Part shown: piece after piece, positions 11,790-19,351 of the stretch | How positions within the stretch are numbered: position 1 is the stretch's first letter | Layout: each line of letters begins with the position of its first letter | Origin: a bacterium | Lineage (GTDB): Bacteria; Gemmatimonadota; Gemmatimonadetes; Longimicrobiales; RSA9 | Direction: 5' to 3' | NCBI GenBank assembly: GCA_003242735.1 | Contig: QGVH01000006.1 | Location: 1-64,000 of the forward strand | DNA: 64,000 nucleotides | Program-made: the position numbers and the translations under genes | Notes under the pieces: generated by a model | Database searches by the model: none | What the model was told of the DNA's origin: nothing | Seen by the model: only the letters and a program-made list of their open reading frames with translations

Positions 11790-11820
11790 CGCCCCGCTCA
11801 CCCGATGAGGGGGCGGGGCG
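11790..11820. repeat. Inverted repeat in the 5' leader of the DUF5715 gene
   Basis: CGCCCCGC (11790-11797) is the exact complement of GCGGGGCG (11813-11820), forming an 8-bp stem with a 15-nt loop. It lies between the promoter at 11843-11870 and the start codon at 11706, so it would be transcribed. There is no T-run, so it is not an ordinary terminator. A role in mRNA folding or protein binding is possible but unproven. Confidence 0.5.
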
Positions 11821-11842
11821 GGTGTCACGTCAATACTAAGCT

Positions 11843-11870
11843 ATTGTAACAAAATGAGTTGCGGGGTCAA
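11843..11870 (-). promoter_or_regulatory. Sigma70-type promoter for the DUF5715 gene
   Basis: On the minus strand TTGACC and TACAAT are separated by 16 bases, inside the only AT-rich patch of this spacer. Transcription would start near 11836 and read into the gene starting at 11706, leaving a leader of about 130 nt. Both hexamers match consensus at five of six positions. Confidence 0.7.
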
Positions 11871-12122
11871 CCCCACGGGCGGCTCCCGCCCGGGGCGGCG
11901 ACGTCGCCGTCGGCCCGTCCCCGGTCCGCTCCGCCGCAAGCCGGCTACGGCAGAGCCCGTAGCTGAGCGTGGAGCCGGCGGCCGCCGGCGTCCTCCACCC
12001 GCCGGTTCTGCAGCCGTCGCGGGAGCCAGACAGACCTGCGGGCCGCGCGATGCGATGTCGCGCGGCCCGCGCCGGCTGCGCCGCCGAAACCCGTCGTCAC
12101 CCGCAATGAGCGGAAAGGCGCG

Positions 12123-12824
12123 TCAGTGCTGCGTGACGCTCAATCCGGTGACGTACGCTTCGGTGTTGTGTCCGAAGCGGATCCCGTAGATCCCGTCCGT
12201 GGACGGGAGCTTGCCCTCGCCCAACACGGCCGACTTGTCGTAGCTCGCGACCACGGTGCCGTTGATCGCGCACTCGACCTTGTCCCCCCTCACGGACAGC
12301 GCGATCTCCTGCGTGACCGGCTGGCCGGGGCCGGCGGCCCTGTTCACGGCCGGGTGCTCCTCGCCCCGCCGGCCGTTCAACTGGAACGGCTCCGGGCCGA
12401 ACCCTCGCACGATGAAGCGGCCGTTGCCGTACGCCGCGCAGTAGAGGTACTTCTGCTGATCCGTCCCCATGTCGGTGCCCGCGATGAACACGCCGTAGGG
12501 GTGCGGGTGGTCGTTCAGCGCCATGTACGCGGGCTCGCGGAACGTCGCTTTCACCGTGTAGTTGCCCGACGCCCTGTTTTCCGGATGCCAGTACGCCACC
12601 GCAGGTCCGGTCCTCACGTGCAGCGCGTCGCCTTCCCTGGCGAGGCGGGCGCTCTCGAGGGTGGCGCCGCGCTGCGCCTCTCGCGCGTCGATCTTCCCCT
12701 GCCAGCCTTCGACGAAGATGCCGCCGCCGGCGACGGTAAGCGTCTCGTCCTGGGCGCGAGCCGCGTCCGCCGGGACGAGCAGCGCGATGGCGGCGGCCGA
12801 TGCGGCGATGTAGAGGCGGCGCAT
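12123..12824 (-). CDS. Secreted protein with predicted concanavalin-like (DUF1080/LamG-type) fold
   Basis: 233 residues from ATG 12824 (GGAGGGGAGCACC just upstream). MRRLYIAASAAAIALLVPADAARA is a clear signal peptide. The mature part is all-beta in character: VKATFREPAYMALNDHPHPYGVFIAG, YLYCAAYGNGRFIVRGFG and VECAINGTVVASYDKSA resemble the jelly-roll of DUF1080 (3-keto-disaccharide hydrolase) and LamG-like domains, although the DUF1080 start motif seen at 52733-53464 is missing. It is probably exported to the periplasm or cell surface, where it may bind or cleave a glycan. No catalytic residues can be assigned with confidence. Confidence 0.7.
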   Translation of the reverse strand: MRRLYIAASAAAIALLVPADAARAQDETLTVAGGGIFVEGWQGKIDAREAQRGATLESARLAREGDALHVRTGPAVAYWHPENRASGNYTVKATFREPAYMALNDHPHPYGVFIAGTDMGTDQQKYLYCAAYGNGRFIVRGFGPEPFQLNGRRGEEHPAVNRAAGPGQPVTQEIALSVRGDKVECAINGTVVASYDKSAVLGEGKLPSTDGIYGIRFGHNTEAYVTGLSVTQH

Positions 12825-13065
12825 GGTGCTCCCCTCCGTGATGCGGGTTCGGGTGTGAACGGTGCGGTTCCGAACGATAGCGCGGCCGCCGCGGTTTGGC
12901 CATGGGCGCCGGCGCGTCCCTCCGCCGTGGTCCTCTCTTCACTTGCGCGGCGGCGTGGCGCGTCCGATCCTGTCGCGCCGGTCAGGGGGAACGGAGTGCA
13001 GCCGCTCCGGGATGCCGCCGGTCGCGGCGCAGCGCAAGACTCGGTGGAGTACGGAATCGGAGTCC

Positions 13066-14526
13066 ATGCTCGATCCGAACGCTCTCGAGCGGCACCTGAC
13101 GACGGACCTCCGGGATGACACGCCGGACCCGCCGAAGGGACTGCCGCTCCACACCCGGATCCTGATCGGGTTGGTGGTCGGGGCCGTCCTGGGCATCGGC
13201 GCCAACCTCGTCCTGGGGCCGGATCACCCCGGCCTGGTCGCAGTCGTCGAGCACGTGACCGAGCCCATCGGGCAGCTCTTTCTGCGGCTGCTCCTCATGG
13301 TGGTCATCCCTCTCGTCTTCTCGTCCCTGGTGGTGGGCGTGGCGGGGATCGGGGACGTGCGGCAGCTCGGCCGGGTAGGGCTCAAGACCTTCGCGTTCAC
13401 GCTCATCGTCTCGGCGGTCTCGGTGGGGATCGGCCTCGCGGTGGTGAACACCATCCGCCCCGGCGACCGCCTCAACCCCGCGGCCGCCGCCGCCATCGAG
13501 GCACGCTACGGCCGGGCCGCCGCGGAGGAAATCGAGGCGGCCGTCGAGCCGCCGGACCTGACGCCGCTGGCGCAGGTCGTGGAGACGCTGATCCCGACGA
13601 ACCCGATCGCGGCGGTGGCCGGCCCCACGCCGAACCTGCTCCACCTGATGTTCTTCGGGCTGGCGCTGGGGCTCGCGGCCACGCTGGTCAGCGCGCAGGT
13701 CGTGGCGCCGTTCCTCTCCTTCCTCGAGGCACTCTACGCCATCTCCGCCCGGATCATCGACCTCATCATGAAGCTGCTGGCGCCGTGGGCCGTCGCGTGT
13801 CTGCTGTTCACCAGCACGGCGGGCTTCGGCCTCGAGCTGCTGGGCGCGCTGGCGTGGTACATCGGCACCGTGCTCCTCGGGCTGGGCCTCCAGATGTTCG
13901 GCGTGTACCCGCTCATCCTCCGCTTCCTCGTGAGGATCAGCCCGTTCGAGTTCTTCCGCCGCATCAAGACCGTCATCCTGACGGCGTTCTCGACCTCGTC
14001 CTCCAACGCGACGCTGCCGACGGCGCTGCGGGTCGCCGAGGAGAACCTGCGCGTGCCACGGGAGATCAACTCCTTCGTGCTCACCGTGGGCGCCACGGCG
14101 AACCAGAACGGGACGGCGCTCTATGAGGGCGTCACCGTCTTGTTCCTGGCGCAGCTGGCGGGCGTGGACCTCTCGCTGGGCGCCCAGGTCGGCATTGCGT
14201 ACCTGGCGATCCTGGGCGGGATCGGGACCGCCGGCGTCCCCTCCGGCTCGATCCCGTTCATCATCCTGATCCTCTCCTCGATCGGCGTGAACCCGGCGTT
14301 GATCGGGATCATCCTGGGGATCGACCGCTTCCTGGACATGTGCCGGACCACGCTGAACGTGACCGGCGACATCACCGCGGCGGTCTACGTCGCGCGGTCG
14401 GAGCGCTTCCCGCTGCTGGACGAGGCGCCCGCGCCGCGGCGCGATGCGGCGGTGGTGTTGGCGGCCCCGTCAGCCGCAGACGGCGCTGCCGAGGCCGCCT
14501 CGCCGGCCGGCGAGGTCTCGCCGTGA
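13066..14526 (+). CDS. DAACS-family dicarboxylate/amino acid:cation symporter
   Basis: 486 residues from ATG 13066. It aligns throughout with the GltP/DctA/EAAT family: membrane helices with MVVIPLVFSSLVVG, the serine-rich hairpin STSSSNATLPTAL (HP1), GATANQNGTALYEG (TM7) and DRFLDMCRTTLNVTGD (TM8). The TM8 Asp, Arg, Thr and Asn that bind acidic amino acids in the archaeal homolog GltPh are all present, so glutamate, aspartate or a C4-dicarboxylate is a likely substrate. The sodium-site NMDGT motif is changed to NQNGT (residues 346-350). An insertion rich in Ala and Glu lies between TM3 and TM4. The gene is monocistronic, divergent from the DUF1080-like gene. Confidence 0.92.
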   Translation: MLDPNALERHLTTDLRDDTPDPPKGLPLHTRILIGLVVGAVLGIGANLVLGPDHPGLVAVVEHVTEPIGQLFLRLLLMVVIPLVFSSLVVGVAGIGDVRQLGRVGLKTFAFTLIVSAVSVGIGLAVVNTIRPGDRLNPAAAAAIEARYGRAAAEEIEAAVEPPDLTPLAQVVETLIPTNPIAAVAGPTPNLLHLMFFGLALGLAATLVSAQVVAPFLSFLEALYAISARIIDLIMKLLAPWAVACLLFTSTAGFGLELLGALAWYIGTVLLGLGLQMFGVYPLILRFLVRISPFEFFRRIKTVILTAFSTSSSNATLPTALRVAEENLRVPREINSFVLTVGATANQNGTALYEGVTVLFLAQLAGVDLSLGAQVGIAYLAILGGIGTAGVPSGSIPFIILILSSIGVNPALIGIILGIDRFLDMCRTTLNVTGDITAAVYVARSERFPLLDEAPAPRRDAAVVLAAPSAADGAAEAASPAGEVSP

Positions 14527-14550
14527 GGCTCGGACGCCGGCGCGCCGCGC

Positions 14551-14766
14551 TCACGCGCGGAGCAGCGAAGCGGCGGCGAGGAAGCCGGCAGCGACCGCGA
14601 TGAGCACGACCAGGAGCAGCCGCGTGCGTCGCAGCGGCCGCCGCACATGGATCAACGGACTCTGCGCCAGCGTGGGAGCGATCCGGGCGACGCTGGACGT
14701 CGCCATGACGGCCGCCTGGAGAGGCGTCGGGCGCGAGATGGTGTTGGGGCGTCGACGTGTGGGCAT
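14551..14766 (-). CDS. Small single-pass membrane protein (hypothetical)
   Basis: 71 residues from ATG 14766. The N-terminal 45 residues are basic and Ser/Thr/Pro-rich. The C-terminus has RRTRLLLVVLIAVAAGFLAAASLLRA, a typical transmembrane helix with positively charged flanks, ending six residues later. I kept it because a hydrophobic helix precisely bounded by a stop is unlikely as a shadow. The ribosome binding site is weak, and the start could be the internal Met at VMATSS. No function can be assigned. Confidence 0.4.
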   Translation of the reverse strand: MPTRRRPNTISRPTPLQAAVMATSSVARIAPTLAQSPLIHVRRPLRRTRLLLVVLIAVAAGFLAAASLLRA

Positions 14767-15230
14767 GTGTTCGGGTACCGCTCGGCTACGCGCGGGGAGA
14801 GGAAGGGAAGCGCGAGGTGGTGGAGGATGAACGCGAGCGGCACGACCGCGCCGCGACCCCGGCACGGTCGTGCACGTGACGAGAAACTAACGGCGCGGCG
14901 GCGCGCGGACAAGCCGGCGCCCCGCGCCGTCGCGATCCGACGGCCGGAGGCAGGCCGTGGCCACGCTCCGGCCCGTGCGGGCATGGCTCGCCGCCGACCC
15001 GCGCGGCAACGCCTCCGGTACAGTTCATGAAGCTCCGCCTTGCCGGGGCGTGGGCTCCGCGCGGGCGCGGGCGGGCGGCAGCACGGTGGCGGCGCAGCCG
15101 GCCCCGGCGCGACTCGGGGTTTGCGACGGCCGCGCGCGTTTGGCGGCCGTACCCCGGCACACCGGCAGCACACCCGAGCCGGGGACGCAGACATTGCTGG
15201 CCGGGCCCCGGTTTCCCGCGGAGGAACAGC
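14767..15230. other. 464-bp spacer without a recognised gene
   Basis: Both strands are open over much of this stretch, as expected at this GC content, but no frame has a plausible domain, signal or start context. The TspO ribosome binding site (GAGGAACAGC) lies at its right end. I see no promoter with good hexamers. Confidence 0.5.
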
Positions 15231-15701
15231 ATGCGGCGGCGGACCTGGATCGGGCTCATCGGCTGGCTGGCGCTCTGCTACGCCGTGGCGGCGTTCGGCT
15301 CGCGGTTCGAGGCGGGGGCGTGGTACGACCAGCTCACCAAGCCCGCGCTCACGCCGCCCGGCTGGGTGTTCGGCGTCGTCTGGTCCGTGCTGTACGGCCT
15401 CATGGCGATCGCGGCGTGGCTCGTCTGGAAACGCCGCGGGTTCGCCGGCGCCCCCTGGGCGCTCGGCGCGTTCCTCGTCCAGCTCGCCCTCAACGCCGCC
15501 TGGTCCTGGCTCTTCTTCGGCAGCCACCGCATCGGCCTCGCCCTGCTGGAGATCCTGGCGCTCTGGAGCGCCATCGCGATCACCATGCTGCTCTTCTGGC
15601 GTCACCGTGGCCTCGCCGCGTTGCTGCTCGTCCCCTACCTGCTCTGGGTGACGTTCGCGACCGGCCTGAACTTCGAGTTCTGGCGCCTCAACGCAGCGTG
15701 A
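15231..15701 (+). CDS. tspO: TspO/MBR family tryptophan-rich sensory protein
   Basis: 156 residues from ATG 15231, preceded by GAGGAACAGC. Five membrane spans cover almost the whole chain. The family signature is visible: WYDQLTKPALTPPGWVFGVVWSVLYGLMAIAAWLVW in the first half, LNAAWSWLFFG in the middle and LLLVPYLLWVTFATGLNFEFWRLN at the end, where FATGLNFxIWRLN is normal for the family. TspO proteins bind porphyrins and act in the outer or inner membrane as stress or tetrapyrrole-responsive regulators. The length fits the usual 150-170. No neighbour in the same direction gives a further clue. Confidence 0.95.
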   Translation: MRRRTWIGLIGWLALCYAVAAFGSRFEAGAWYDQLTKPALTPPGWVFGVVWSVLYGLMAIAAWLVWKRRGFAGAPWALGAFLVQLALNAAWSWLFFGSHRIGLALLEILALWSAIAITMLLFWRHRGLAALLLVPYLLWVTFATGLNFEFWRLNAA

Positions 15702-15855
15702 CGGGGAATCGGCAGCGACGGCTCGCTGCACCGACGGCACGCGCCGGACACACCGCGCCGCACCCTCGCCCCGGGCTTCCCACGGGCGCGGAACCCGCCT
15801 AGGTTTGGGGATCCAGCGGATCCAATCGGCGATCACCCGAACGCGAGGGGCAGCC

Positions 15856-16929
15856 ATGTCTCGGGGACCGATCCTGACCCGCGCGGCGATCACGGCCGCC
15901 GCGGCGATCGTGAGCGCGTGCGGCGCCGCGCCGCAGGACGATCCGGCCGACGACGAGCCGGGGACCGGGGCCGAGGGAAAGATCGCCATCGCGATCCACG
16001 GCGGCGCGGGCACGATCCGTCGAGGTGACCTGACGCCCGAGCTCGAGGCCGAGTACCGCGCTGCGCTCGAGCAGGCGCTGCGCGCGGGGTACGCCGTGCT
16101 CGAGGCGGGCGGCTCGAGTCTCGACGCGGTCGTCGCCGCGATCGTGGTCATGGAGGATTCGCCGCTGTTCAACGCCGGCAAGGGCGCGGTGTTCACGAAC
16201 GCGGGGACCAACGAGCTGGACGCGGCGATCATGGACGGCAGCAACCTCGCCGCCGGCGCGGTGGCGGGCGTCAAGCGCGTGAAGAACCCCATCAAGCTCG
16301 CTCGCGCGGTGATGGAGAAGTCGCCGCACGTGCTGCTGATCGGCGAGGGCGCGGAGGCGTTCGCCGCGGAGCAGGGCATCGAGATGGTCGACCCGTCCTA
16401 CTTCTTCACCGAGCGCCGCTGGGAGCAGCTCCAGCGCGCGAAGGCGCAGGAGGGGGGCACGAACGCGGCGGCGACGGGGCCGCGACGCGCGGAGCTCGGG
16501 CCGGACGACCTCGAGTTGGGCACGGTCGGCGCCGTCGCGCTGGACCGCGCGGGCAACCTGGCCGCCGGCACCTCGACGGGGGGGATGACCAACAAACGCT
16601 GGGGCCGGGTCGGCGACGTGCCGATCATCGGCGCGGGCACGTACGCGGACAACGAGACCTGCGCCGTCTCCGCGACGGGCCACGGCGAGTACTTCATCCG
16701 CAACGTCGTCGCCCACGACATCTGCTCGATCGTGCGCTACACGGGCGCTCCGCTCGCGGAGGCGGCCGAGCGGGTGGTGATGCAGAAGCTGGTGGAGCGC
16801 GGGGGCGAGGGCGGTGTGATCGCGATCGACCGGGCGGGCAATATCGTCATGACCTTCAACAGCGAAGGGATGTACCGCGGCGCGATCGACACGCAGGGCA
16901 ACATGACCATCGCGATCTACAGAGATTGA
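15856..16929 (+). CDS. Lipoprotein isoaspartyl peptidase/L-asparaginase (Ntn-hydrolase, plant-type)
   Basis: 357 residues from ATG 15856 with GAGGGG upstream. VSAC at the end of the leader is a lipobox, followed by an acidic linker. The core begins IAIHGGAGTI and includes SSLDAVVAAIVVMEDSPLFNAGKGAVF. The autocleavage site is LELGTVGAVAL, with Thr223 becoming the nucleophile of the beta subunit; STGGMTNKRWGRVGD and GTYADNETCAVSATGHGE hold the substrate-binding residues. It hydrolyses isoaspartyl dipeptides and asparagine. Lipid anchoring indicates a periplasmic role, probably in peptide scavenging. A strong terminator follows at 17032-17060. Confidence 0.93.
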   Translation: MSRGPILTRAAITAAAAIVSACGAAPQDDPADDEPGTGAEGKIAIAIHGGAGTIRRGDLTPELEAEYRAALEQALRAGYAVLEAGGSSLDAVVAAIVVMEDSPLFNAGKGAVFTNAGTNELDAAIMDGSNLAAGAVAGVKRVKNPIKLARAVMEKSPHVLLIGEGAEAFAAEQGIEMVDPSYFFTERRWEQLQRAKAQEGGTNAAATGPRRAELGPDDLELGTVGAVALDRAGNLAAGTSTGGMTNKRWGRVGDVPIIGAGTYADNETCAVSATGHGEYFIRNVVAHDICSIVRYTGAPLAEAAERVVMQKLVERGGEGGVIAIDRAGNIVMTFNSEGMYRGAIDTQGNMTIAIYRD

Positions 16930-17031
16930 CAGGCGTGCCATGGTGCAGGAGGCCGGCCCGTCGCCTCGCGCCGTCGCCGAGTGGCTCGAGCAGCAACGCG
17001 CAAGGGCACCAGCAGAACACCGACACGAAAC

Positions 17032-17066
17032 GGGCCCGGGCGCTCGGAGCGCCCGGGCCCTCCTGT
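17032..17066. terminator. Bidirectional intrinsic terminator
   Basis: A 13-bp perfect stem (17032-17044 with 17048-17060) and a CGG triloop lie between convergent genes ending at 16929 (+) and 17086 (-). TCCTGTTT follows on the plus strand, and the complement of ACGAAA gives a short T-run on the minus strand. Confidence 0.85.
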
Positions 17067-17085
17067 TTGCGGACTGATCGCGAGC

Positions 17086-17721
17086 TCACATCTCGTGGTG
17101 GGAGGCCGCATCGTGGGATCCCGTATCGCCCTCGGTCTCTCCCTCGCCCGGCACGCAGCTCACGTTCGGGTTCCAGTCCGCGAACGTTCCGTTCGGGTTG
17201 TCCACGGTCCAGACGCGCAGCGTCCAGACGCCGAGCTCTTCGTTCGCCGTCATCGGCTGGCCCAGGAAGGTGGGCGGCTCGGGCGCCGTCCAGTCCGCGC
17301 GCGGCAGCGCGTACGCGAAGCCGACGAGGCGGAACGAGCCGTCCGCCTGTGGCTCGTACAGCAGCACCTCGGGTTGGAGCGCGTCGAGCTGGCCGCCGTC
17401 GCCGATCAGCTCGGGGTTCGCGAAGTGGAAACCCTGGCCGCCCTCGGCAGACGCCACGCACTCCGTGAGCTGCTGCGTGTAGCCCGCGGCCTCGGCTTGC
17501 GCCCGGTCCGAGAACGACGCGACCGCCTCACGCGCGGCATTGATCCGCGACTCGATCTCTGCCGTCAGGATGGACATCGGCTCCTCGACCGGCTGCTCCG
17601 CGAGCTGTTCATCCGCCGGCGGCTGTTCCGCAAACTGGTCGTCTGCGGACTGCGCGCCGCATGCTGCGACCGCGCCCGCGAGAATGACAATGAGTCCACG
17701 GGTCTTGCGCGAAGTGGGCAT
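17086..17721 (-). CDS. Lipoprotein of a conserved unknown family
   Basis: 211 residues from ATG 17721, chosen for its strong GGAGGAGG site and for the lipoprotein leader GLIVILAGAVAAC that immediately follows. After an acidic, Gln/Pro-rich linker the conserved part contains GYTQQLTECVASAEGGQGFHFANPELIGDG and LDALQPEVLLYEPQADGSFRLVGFAYALP. This pattern of GFHF.NP and P-E-LLYEP recurs in a widespread family of secreted proteins of unknown function. The C-terminus ends in a His/Asp/Glu-rich stretch (SHDAASHHEM). It should be lipid-anchored and periplasmic. No function is known to me. Confidence 0.8.
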   Translation of the reverse strand: MPTSRKTRGLIVILAGAVAACGAQSADDQFAEQPPADEQLAEQPVEEPMSILTAEIESRINAAREAVASFSDRAQAEAAGYTQQLTECVASAEGGQGFHFANPELIGDGGQLDALQPEVLLYEPQADGSFRLVGFAYALPRADWTAPEPPTFLGQPMTANEELGVWTLRVWTVDNPNGTFADWNPNVSCVPGEGETEGDTGSHDAASHHEM

Positions 17722-17980
17722 GGGATCCTCCTCCGGATCGGGTTGGCGTGCGGCGTCCTTCGCCGCCCGCGTGAAGCCAGGGTCCGTACTGCTGGGATAC
17801 GCGCCCAGGCCGGTTCGGCCGCCCGACGAACGGCGCTGCCTGCGACTTGTGTCGGAGTGTGGGAGGGGAGACGCAAGTCTCATTCCGCCGGTGGGACGGC
17901 GCTGGCGGCGATGCAGCGCGCGGGTGGCAGGCGTAACCTCCGGCGTCGTCGAGGAATCGCGGAGGACGAGCGCGCTTGCG

Positions 17981-19153
17981 TCAGCCGACGAGTTTGCGGA
18001 TCACCTGCTCGAGGGATGCACGGTCTGGCACACTGCCCTGGGCGACGCGGGGGGATCCGCCGCCGCGGCCACCGACCTCGGCCAGCGCCGCCCTGAGCGC
18101 GGCGCCGGCGTTGATCCCGGAGTCTTCGGAGGCGGCGAGCAGCAGCGCGGGCGGCTCGTCCACCGCAGCGACGAGCACGGCCTTCGGGAGTGCGATGAAC
18201 GCGTTCGCGAGGGCGCGGAGCTCATCGAGGCCGCCAGCGGGGTGCCGCTCGACCGCTCGCCGCACGCCGTCCTCGGCCGGCTCCGTCCGCTCGTAGAGCG
18301 CGCGTGCGCGGAAGCCGGCCAGCTCCTCCTCGGCGCGGCGCAGGGCTGCGCGCAACGCTCGCTCCCGCTCGCGCAGCCCGGTGACGAGGGCGGGCACCTC
18401 CTCGGGCCGCGCGGAGAAGTCGAGGGCGAGCCGGGTGAGCAGCGCATGGTCCTCGCGGGCGCGGCGCAACGCGCGCCCGCCGCACACGAAGGCGACGCGG
18501 GCGTTGCCACGCACGCGTTCGACGCCGCGGATCAGCACCGGCCCGATCTCGGCCGTGCCGCGCACGTGGGTGCCGCCGCAAGCGCTGCGGTCCACGCCGT
18601 CGATGGACACGATGCGTAGCGGCCCTTCGCGGTCGGGCCTCTTGCGCAGCCCGGCCGCCTCCGCCGCGTGCTCGTAGCTCACGGCCACCGCGCGGTCCTC
18701 CCACACCAGCGCGTTGGCGCGCGCCTCCGCCGCTTCGATCTGCCCCGCCGCGAGCGTGGCCGTCGCGAGGTCGATCGTGGACGACTCGGCGCCGAAATGC
18801 ACGCTCACGGTCTCGAAGCCGTACAGCTCCGCGAACACGGCGGAGAGCAGGTGCTGCCCGGTGTGCTGCTGCATGTGGTCGAAGCGCCGCTCCCAATCGA
18901 TGCGGCCCTCCACCCGCGCGCCAGGGGCCAGCGCCACCGGTTCCGCCAGCACGTGCGCGATCCGGTCGCCCTCGTCCACCACGTCCACCACGCGCACGCC
19001 GGCCAGCTCGCCCGTGTCGTGCGGCTGCCCGCCGGAGGTGGGGTAGAACGCGGTGCGATCCAGGTAGACGCGCCGTCCGTCTGCGGACACCTCCGCCACG
19101 TGCGCGTCGAACGCGCGGAGGTAGGCGTCGTCGTAGTAGAGTCTCCGGGTCAT
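17981..19153 (-). CDS. Alanyl-tRNA editing protein AlaX with DHHA1 domain
   Basis: 390 residues from ATG 19153. It opens with MTRRLYYDDAYLRAFDAHV and AFYPTSGGQPHDTGEL, as in AlaX type II proteins and the AlaRS editing domain. The zinc ligands are HTGQH (His97, His101) and CGGTH (Cys192, His196). It deacylates mischarged Ser-tRNA(Ala) in the cytoplasm. Residues about 235-390 match the DHHA1 region, including the coiled helices ALRRAEEELAGF and the glycine-rich SEDSGINAGAALRAALAEVGGRGGGSP, which corresponds to the C-Ala domain that binds tRNA. The length is typical of the longer class. Confidence 0.93.
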   Translation of the reverse strand: MTRRLYYDDAYLRAFDAHVAEVSADGRRVYLDRTAFYPTSGGQPHDTGELAGVRVVDVVDEGDRIAHVLAEPVALAPGARVEGRIDWERRFDHMQQHTGQHLLSAVFAELYGFETVSVHFGAESSTIDLATATLAAGQIEAAEARANALVWEDRAVAVSYEHAAEAAGLRKRPDREGPLRIVSIDGVDRSACGGTHVRGTAEIGPVLIRGVERVRGNARVAFVCGGRALRRAREDHALLTRLALDFSARPEEVPALVTGLRERERALRAALRRAEEELAGFRARALYERTEPAEDGVRRAVERHPAGGLDELRALANAFIALPKAVLVAAVDEPPALLLAASEDSGINAGAALRAALAEVGGRGGGSPRVAQGSVPDRASLEQVIRKLVG

Positions 19154-19351
19154 GACGGGCGGGAATATATCGCGCGCGGGCTCCGTTTTCACGCGCCCCC
19201 TGTCTCGGCTTGCGTGGGGCGACTGAGTTCGCTGACAGGGCCCGGGCGAGGGCGAGGAGCCTTGCCCCCGCCGCCCGGCCACCGCAATGTGCCCGCGTCG
19301 GGGACCACCCGGGAACACCCTGCACCGCACAGCCACACGCGAGAGACTGCC

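Larger units (their letters stand above)
11707..12122. other. 416-bp spacer between the DUF5715 gene and the DUF1080-like gene
   Basis: The spacer holds the promoter at 11843-11870 and the leader hairpin at 11790-11820. The remaining 250 bp (11871-12122) is GC-rich, with complementary GCCGGC-type runs downstream of the gene ending at 12123, but no clear terminator and no convincing open reading frame. Confidence 0.6.
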
